Below are positions 59,963-64,000 of a DNA stretch of 64,000 nt, in pieces. Where the stretch lies: assembly GCF_011762225.1 (NCBI RefSeq), contig NZ_JAASQI010000006.1, positions 250,271 to 314,270 on the forward strand. Direction: 5' to 3'. The DNA comes from Pseudochelatococcus lubricantis. Lineage in GTDB: Bacteria > Pseudomonadota > Alphaproteobacteria > Rhizobiales > Beijerinckiaceae. The position numbers and the translations under genes were made by a program. The notes below the pieces were generated by a model. The model was not told the DNA's origin and ran no database searches. It saw nothing but the letters and a program-made list of their open reading frames with translations. Every line of letters begins with the position of its first letter. Positions within the stretch are counted from its first letter, which is position 1.

Positions 59963-60816
59963 GCGCGCTGGAAGCCCGTGGCGTCCATCTCGCGGCCGGC
60001 GGCAGGAGCCTGGTCGAGGCTGTCGACCTGTCGGTCGCCGCGGGCGAGATGGTCGTGGTTGCGGGACCCAATGGCGCCGGCAAGTCGACGCTGCTGCGCC
60101 TGCTGGCGGGCGAGGCGCGGCCGACGCGCGGCCACGTGCTCTACGGCGGCGCGGATATCGCAGACCTGCCGCCGTGGCGGCTCGCGCTGGTGCGTGCGGT
60201 CCTGCCGCAGAGTGCGCATGTGGCCTTCCCGTTTCGCGTGCACGAGGTCGTGCAGCTCGGCATCGACGGCGTCGGGCGCAAGCTGCCGCGCGCAGCGCGC
60301 GCCGACATCATGACAGGGGCGCTGGAGGCGGGCGATGTGCTTCATCTGCGGGATCGACTCTACCAGACATTGTCCGGCGGCGAGCGGCAGCGCGTGCAGT
60401 TCGCGCGCGTTCTTGGCCAGTTGCGGGCGGGGATGCGGACCGCCGACGCGGCCTCCGCGCCCATCCTCCTGCTGGACGAACCCGTATCGAGCCTCGATCT
60501 GAAGCACCAGAGCGCGCTGCTGCGGGCCGCGCACCGACTCTCGCGCGAGGGCGTGGCGGTACTGGCGATTCTGCACGATCTCAATCTGGCGGCGGCCTTC
60601 GGCGACCGGCTCGTCGTCCTGAACCGGGGGCGCGTCGCGGCCCGGGGAACTCCGGTCGAGGTACTGACCGACGCATTGCTGCACACGGTGTTCGAGGTGC
60701 CGTTCCGGGTGGGCGCCGTCCCTCCTGCGCCGGTTCCCTTCGTGCTGCCGTTCGAGGACGCGCCGCCGGCGGAAAAGGCCGCCATGTCTCATCGACAACC
60801 GTCACGCGCCGACTGA
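59959..60816 (+). CDS. hmuV: Hemin ABC importer ATPase
   Basis: A 285-residue ATPase. Walker A GPNGAGKST (about 37), QSAHVAFPFRVHEVV, the signature LSGGERQRVQFARVL, Walker B ILLLDEPVSSLDLKHQ and switch His in LHDLNLAAAFGDR are all in place. The insertion of GMRTADAASAP before Walker B is usual in HmuV. Translation is coupled to hmuU by ATGA overlap. Confidence 0.93.
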   Translation: MSALEARGVHLAAGGRSLVEAVDLSVAAGEMVVVAGPNGAGKSTLLRLLAGEARPTRGHVLYGGADIADLPPWRLALVRAVLPQSAHVAFPFRVHEVVQLGIDGVGRKLPRAARADIMTGALEAGDVLHLRDRLYQTLSGGERQRVQFARVLGQLRAGMRTADAASAPILLLDEPVSSLDLKHQSALLRAAHRLSREGVAVLAILHDLNLAAAFGDRLVVLNRGRVAARGTPVEVLTDALLHTVFEVPFRVGAVPPAPVPFVLPFEDAPPAEKAAMSHRQPSRAD

Positions 60817-60842
60817 TGATGAGCCTTATTGGAGGAGCCACG

Positions 60843-61652
60843 ATGACCAACGCCCCGGAAACACCGATCACGCCGCGCGAGCTTCCCATCGACGAAGCGG
60901 CGGCGCTTCCGTTCGACGCCGTGCGGACGGCACGCACGCTCCTGCATACCGTGCGCCGGACGTCCGTCGCCACCATCGATCCCGGCAGCGGCTATCCCTT
61001 TGCGCTGGTGACGAATCTCACCGTGCTGCCGGACGGCGCGCCCTGTTTCTTCGCCGCCGGGATTTCGTTGCAGGCGCGTAATTTCGAGACTGATGACCGC
61101 GCTGCCGTCTCCCTCGCGCCCGAGGAGGCCGGCGATGCGCTTGTGCTGCCGCGCCTCACGCTCGTCGGGCGCGTCAGCCGGATAACAGGCGACGCCTATG
61201 AAGCCGCGCGCCGCCGCTATCTGGCACGCCATCCGAAATCGGCGGTCTATCTCGGCCTGCCCGATGCCCGCCTCTACCGCCTGACCGTCGAGAGCCTCAA
61301 GCTGAACGCTGGCCCCGCCCGCAATGCGGCGCAGGTGAGCCCGGCGGACCTCGTGATCGATCCGGCCGGCGCCGAGGCGCTGCTCGACGCCGAGGAAGCG
61401 GAAATCGCGCGGCTCGACACGCTTCCGGGCGAGGCTGCCCGGCTCGCCGGCCTTGCGGGCGCGGACGTTTCCGCTGCCTCGGCCCGGCGTTGGCGGGTGA
61501 GCGGCATCGATCCCGACGGGCTCGATGTCGTCAGCCGGGAGGCGACGGCGCGCCTGTGGTTCCCGTTCCGCGTCGAAAGTCCCGGCCAGCTCCGGGAAGC
61601 GCTGGAGTGTTTCTGTATGAGAAAAACTCTCGCGCACCCTTCCCGAAGCTGA
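60843..61652 (+). CDS. hugZ: HugZ/HutZ-family haem utilisation protein
   Basis: A 269-residue cytoplasmic protein with a split-barrel FMN-like domain. VRRTSVATIDPGSGYPFALVTNL opens the barrel; FETDDRAAVSLAPEEAGDALVLPRLTLVGRVSRI (core RLTLVGRVSRI) follows; a C-terminal domain with GIDPDGLDVV completes the family. HugZ proteins bind or degrade haem after uptake. GGAGGAG precedes the ATG at 60843. The last 15 residues are encoded partly by a palindrome (61605-61629), so the natural end may have been rewritten. Confidence 0.88.
   Translation: MTNAPETPITPRELPIDEAAALPFDAVRTARTLLHTVRRTSVATIDPGSGYPFALVTNLTVLPDGAPCFFAAGISLQARNFETDDRAAVSLAPEEAGDALVLPRLTLVGRVSRITGDAYEAARRRYLARHPKSAVYLGLPDARLYRLTVESLKLNAGPARNAAQVSPADLVIDPAGAEALLDAEEAEIARLDTLPGEAARLAGLAGADVSAASARRWRVSGIDPDGLDVVSREATARLWFPFRVESPGQLREALECFCMRKTLAHPSRS
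61605..61629. repeat. Palindrome inside the 3' end of hugZ
   Basis: GAGTGTTTCT, loop GTATG, AGAAAAACTC pairs at nine of ten positions. The GAGTGTTTCTGT half is the same as stem 3 at 53232, suggesting a dispersed palindromic element that overlaps the end of the coding sequence. Confidence 0.6.
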
Positions 61653-61678
61653 ATGCCGTTACCCGTTCCGGACGGGGG

Positions 61679-63652
61679 TTACGCCAGATCCTGCCAGAGG
61701 TCGGCCGGCGGCGTCAGCAGCGCGACCTTGCCGTGAGCCTCGTCGCTCTGCGCGAACGCAAGGGCGACGTCGGCGCGCGCCGTGCCGGCTTCGAGCTGCC
61801 CGATCCAGTACTGCCGCCCGGCCTGATCGGCCGCGCGCGCCAGCGCCGTCGTGTAGAGGGCGTCGACGAAGGCGCCCGCCTCCAGTCCCGTGCTGCGCTG
61901 GATGAACTCGTCCGAGGCGGCGAACTGGCCGGCGAGCGACCGCACGTCCTGCCCGGTCAGTCCCTGTTCCAGCCAGAAATCGAAGCCGGTGGCATCGGCG
62001 TCACGGCCGAGAAAGGCGTGGTAGAGGCCCTGGATGTCGCTCTGGCCCGACGTGAGCAGGGCCACGCTCTGGTCGGCGTAGGTCAGCGTCTCCACGTTGC
62101 TCACGCGCTGCACCGCGCCGGTGGCGGCGTTGGTGATCTGGATGAGCCCGCCTTCGACCGCGACGGTGTAGTCCGCCCGCGCGCCGGCGAGAACGAGCGT
62201 GTCGTCGCCCGCGCCGCCGTCGATGCGGTCGTTGCCCGCGCTTTCGATAAAGCGGTTATTGCCCGCGTTGCCGAGCAGCACGTTGTCGAGCGCGTTGCCG
62301 GTGACCTGCACGTCCTGCGTGCCGTTGAGGCGCAGCGCCTCGACATTGTCGGCGAGCGCGATCTCACCGCCGCCGTAGTAGACGGCGAGGTCGCGGCCGT
62401 CCGTTCCCTTGTCCGCCGTCAGGCCGGCGGCGTCACGCACGAGGATGTCGTGGCCGCCCCAGGTGTTGGGGGCGGCGATGGCGCCATCTCCCGCCGCGTA
62501 CTGGTCGGCGATGATGCGGCCCAGGTCGGGGAAGTCGGTGAACAGACCGTCGAGGCCGAAATCGAGCAGCTTCACGAACTCCTCGACCGGGAGCTGCACG
62601 GTGCCGTCGGGGTTGAGCGCCATGAAGGATTCATCGGCCCGCACCGTCCAGAGGATGAGTTCCAGCCCGGCCGCGCGGGCGACCTGCGAGAGATCGAGCA
62701 CATTGCTGATGATCCGCGTCACTTCCGCCTTGCCGTCGCCATCGGCGTCGACCGGGTTGAGCAGGCGCGTCGTCTGCAGAAGGGCGTCCTTCGCCGGCGC
62801 GAGCGCGTCCGCGTAGAGGGCTGCCATCGCTTGCGCGGCCTTGAGCGAGTAGAGATCGGTGTTGAGCGCGCTTTCCTTCGTCAGCGGGAAATCGAAGTCC
62901 TTGTAGAGGTCGGGGTTCGCGCCGAGAGCGGCGTATTCCGGGCTGAAGTGGAAATAGATATCCGCCGCGCCGCCGAGCAGCTGGACGAGCTTGAAGTCCA
63001 CGCCGGCTTCCGGCATGATTTCATTTTTGAGCTGGATCAGGTTCAGCACATCGAACGACTGGATGTAGACGCGATCGCGCTCCGTGAAGTCGAGGTCCAC
63101 CAGCTTGTCGACGAGCAGCTGGCTCGTATCGACGTGGATGAACGACCCGTCAACATACTGGCCGGTGTACATGAAGTGGGTGGGATGCTTCGTCTCGGGC
63201 GCGATGGCGATCTTCTTGCCGGTTTCCGCCTCAACCTCGTTGACGAGGGCGATTACTTCCTCGATCGTCGGGATGCGGAACTGGTCGTTGTATTCCGCGC
63301 TTCCCGGGCGGGCGTCCGGAATGCGCTCGCGCGCATAGAGCGTCTTGATCTCGGCGAGCGTGAAGTCCTCCGCGAACCAGCCGGAAACCGTCTGGCCGTC
63401 GAGGTTCTTCGTCGTGTAGAGATGCGCGAATTCGGGGTGGTCCGCCACGTCGGTCGTTTCGTTGAGAAGGTTCTCATGGCGGGCGATGAGGTGCCCGTCC
63501 TTGGTGACGACGATATCGGGCTCGATCACTTCCGCGCCCTGCTCGATCGCCAGCTTGTAGGCCTCAAGCGTGTGTTCCGGGCGATAGGCGCTGGCGCCGC
63601 GATGGCCGATGATGAGCGGAATCTTCGCGGTATCGTTAGACTGTTCAGACAT
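61679..63652 (-). CDS. Glycerophosphodiester phosphodiesterase with RTX and DUF4214 domains
   Basis: A 657-residue enzyme without signal peptide. The GlpQ-type GDPD domain fills about 1-400: LIIGHRGASAYRPEHTLEAY, VIEPDIVVTKDGHLIARHE with the second catalytic His, and ETKHP, FTDFPDLG near the end. RTX-like repeats (GNALDNVLLGNAGNN, GGAGDDTLVLAGA) follow at about 445-490. A DUF4214 module closes the protein (about 535-650), with GLYHAFLGRDADATGFDFW and ALYTTALARAADQAGRQYW. RTX repeats and DUF4214 suggest type I secretion or surface attachment. A PhoB-like repeat lies about 110 bp upstream. Confidence 0.9.
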   Translation of the reverse strand: MSEQSNDTAKIPLIIGHRGASAYRPEHTLEAYKLAIEQGAEVIEPDIVVTKDGHLIARHENLLNETTDVADHPEFAHLYTTKNLDGQTVSGWFAEDFTLAEIKTLYARERIPDARPGSAEYNDQFRIPTIEEVIALVNEVEAETGKKIAIAPETKHPTHFMYTGQYVDGSFIHVDTSQLLVDKLVDLDFTERDRVYIQSFDVLNLIQLKNEIMPEAGVDFKLVQLLGGAADIYFHFSPEYAALGANPDLYKDFDFPLTKESALNTDLYSLKAAQAMAALYADALAPAKDALLQTTRLLNPVDADGDGKAEVTRIISNVLDLSQVARAAGLELILWTVRADESFMALNPDGTVQLPVEEFVKLLDFGLDGLFTDFPDLGRIIADQYAAGDGAIAAPNTWGGHDILVRDAAGLTADKGTDGRDLAVYYGGGEIALADNVEALRLNGTQDVQVTGNALDNVLLGNAGNNRFIESAGNDRIDGGAGDDTLVLAGARADYTVAVEGGLIQITNAATGAVQRVSNVETLTYADQSVALLTSGQSDIQGLYHAFLGRDADATGFDFWLEQGLTGQDVRSLAGQFAASDEFIQRSTGLEAGAFVDALYTTALARAADQAGRQYWIGQLEAGTARADVALAFAQSDEAHGKVALLTPPADLWQDLA

Positions 63653-63760
63653 TGGATCACCCCGATATGTTGCAGGCTACGAGTTATCAAAGGCGCCGAT
63701 GGGCCGGAAACCCGATTGCAGGCCAGATTGCGATGGATACACTCGTATAAGTGATGGGGG

Positions 63761-63777
63761 ATGACCCGCTGATGACG
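63761..63777 (-). promoter_or_regulatory. Candidate PhoB box upstream of the second phosphodiesterase
   Basis: Minus strand: ACGTCAT, 4 bp, GGGTCAT, an 11-bp-period direct repeat whose halves each match CTGTCAT at five of seven positions. A third weaker GTCAT-like unit follows. It lies about 110 bp before the start codon at 63652. Confidence 0.5.
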
Positions 63778-63786
63778 TAGGCCCGC

Positions 63787-63867
63787 GCGGCGTCGCCTTT
63801 GCGGCGCCGCAGGGGCCTGTTCGAGCCGTTAGAATCTGTCCTGTTTACGTTGAAACAGGACAGATTC
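63787..63867. repeat. Two strong palindromes in the right-end intergenic region
   Basis: GCGGCGTCGC (63787-63796) pairs with GCGGCGCCGC (63801-63810). GAATCTGTCCTGTTT (63832-63846), loop ACGTTG, pairs perfectly with AAACAGGACAGATTC (63853-63867). The 338-bp region 63653-63990 has no gene; its remainder, including TTCTGATCGGAACGCGCTCT at 63890-63909, resembles the spacer at 29488-29545. Confidence 0.8.
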
Positions 63868-63990
63868 CAGGTTTCTTATTTTGAGTGCATTCTGATCGGA
63901 ACGCGCTCTAGGTCGTAGTGAGGAATTAACAAAGGGGATTCCCAACTTCGGGAGATCGTGATTCAAGGCTACATTTTGGAGCTCAGCCAG

Positions 63991-64000
63991 ATGAACGATC
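63991..64000 (+). CDS. Possible first codons of a gene running off the right edge
   Basis: ATG AAC GAT C at the edge is preceded by GGAG nine bases upstream. The same frame is open further upstream and could start at a GTG at 63958. Only a few codons are visible, so this is a weak call. Confidence 0.25.

Noticed and set aside
61490..63754. 754-residue open frame on the plus strand across the second phosphodiesterase
   Set aside because: Antisense to a clear GDPD/DUF4214 gene and of shadow-like composition (repeated GV, RR and EV runs).
1..64000. tRNA, rRNA, insertion sequences, prophage or integration sites
   Set aside because: No cloverleaf with CCA-like end, no transposase or integrase product and no flanking direct repeats were recognised.

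Overview
The window is GC-rich, densely coding bacterial DNA from a Gram-negative organism. It shows periplasmic binding proteins with Sec or Tat signals, TonB-era haem and iron systems, and ATGA-overlapped operons. The mix of an EfeUOB-type iron operon, HmuTUV/HugZ haem genes, AapJQM-like permeases, TauABC, SfnB/SsuD oxidoreductases and RTX/DUF4214 exoproteins suggests an alphaproteobacterium, most likely of the order Hyphomicrobiales; this is an inference from gene content, not a phylogeny. I see no rRNA, tRNA, insertion sequence, phage gene or CRISPR array. Composition is even, so nothing points to recent transfer. Seven ABC importers occupy much of the window.

Region 1 (about 0.3-19 kb) looks like an organophosphate scavenging block. 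A Dpp-type importer (binding protein, two permeases, a fused double ATPase) carries a metallophosphoesterase gene inside its operon and lies beside a PhnF-like GntR regulator. Next come an inositol-monophosphatase-family gene and a ROK regulator, divergent from a large type-I-secreted glycerophosphodiester phosphodiesterase with RTX repeats. A ferric/organophosphate-type ABC importer and an exported phytase-like esterase follow. Direct repeats of the form GTCAT spaced 11 bp, resembling PhoB boxes, precede several of these genes. A second phosphodiesterase with a DUF4214 tail at the right end (61.7-63.7 kb) has the same type of upstream element.

Region 2 (about 19-53 kb) is an organosulfur block. 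Two divergent operons at 19-30.6 kb combine a second Dpp-type importer (Tat-exported binding protein, ATPase, two permeases) with an SfnG-like flavin monooxygenase, two acyl-CoA-dehydrogenase-fold oxidoreductases (one DszC-like), an amidohydrolase and a protein that keeps the Cys/His/Arg active-site pattern of the DszB desulfinase. A GcvA-type LysR regulator and an aldo/keto reductase follow. Then come two SfnB-like oxidoreductases, a DszA-like monooxygenase, SsuD and a metal-site-depleted amidohydrolase in one overlapped operon, convergent with tauABC. MetQ/MetNI, an M20 amidohydrolase, another DszA/NtaA-like monooxygenase, an O-acetylhomoserine sulfhydrylase, an amino-acid ABC importer without ATPase, and MsrA complete the block. 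Several promoters share an AT-rich (C/T)ATAGAATTTAT-like box next to a TTGACA hexamer, suggesting one sulfur-responsive activator. The architecture implies import of organosulfur compounds, C-S cleavage by reduced-flavin oxygenases, and assimilation of released sulfite or sulfide.

Region 3 (about 53-61.7 kb) is iron acquisition: efeU, efeO, efeB and an extra imelysin-like protein on the minus strand, divergent from hmuTUV and hugZ. Palindromic intergenic elements occur at 53.1-53.3, 61.6 and 63.8 kb. The window starts just inside the 3' end of an unidentified gene and ends at what may be the first codons of another.
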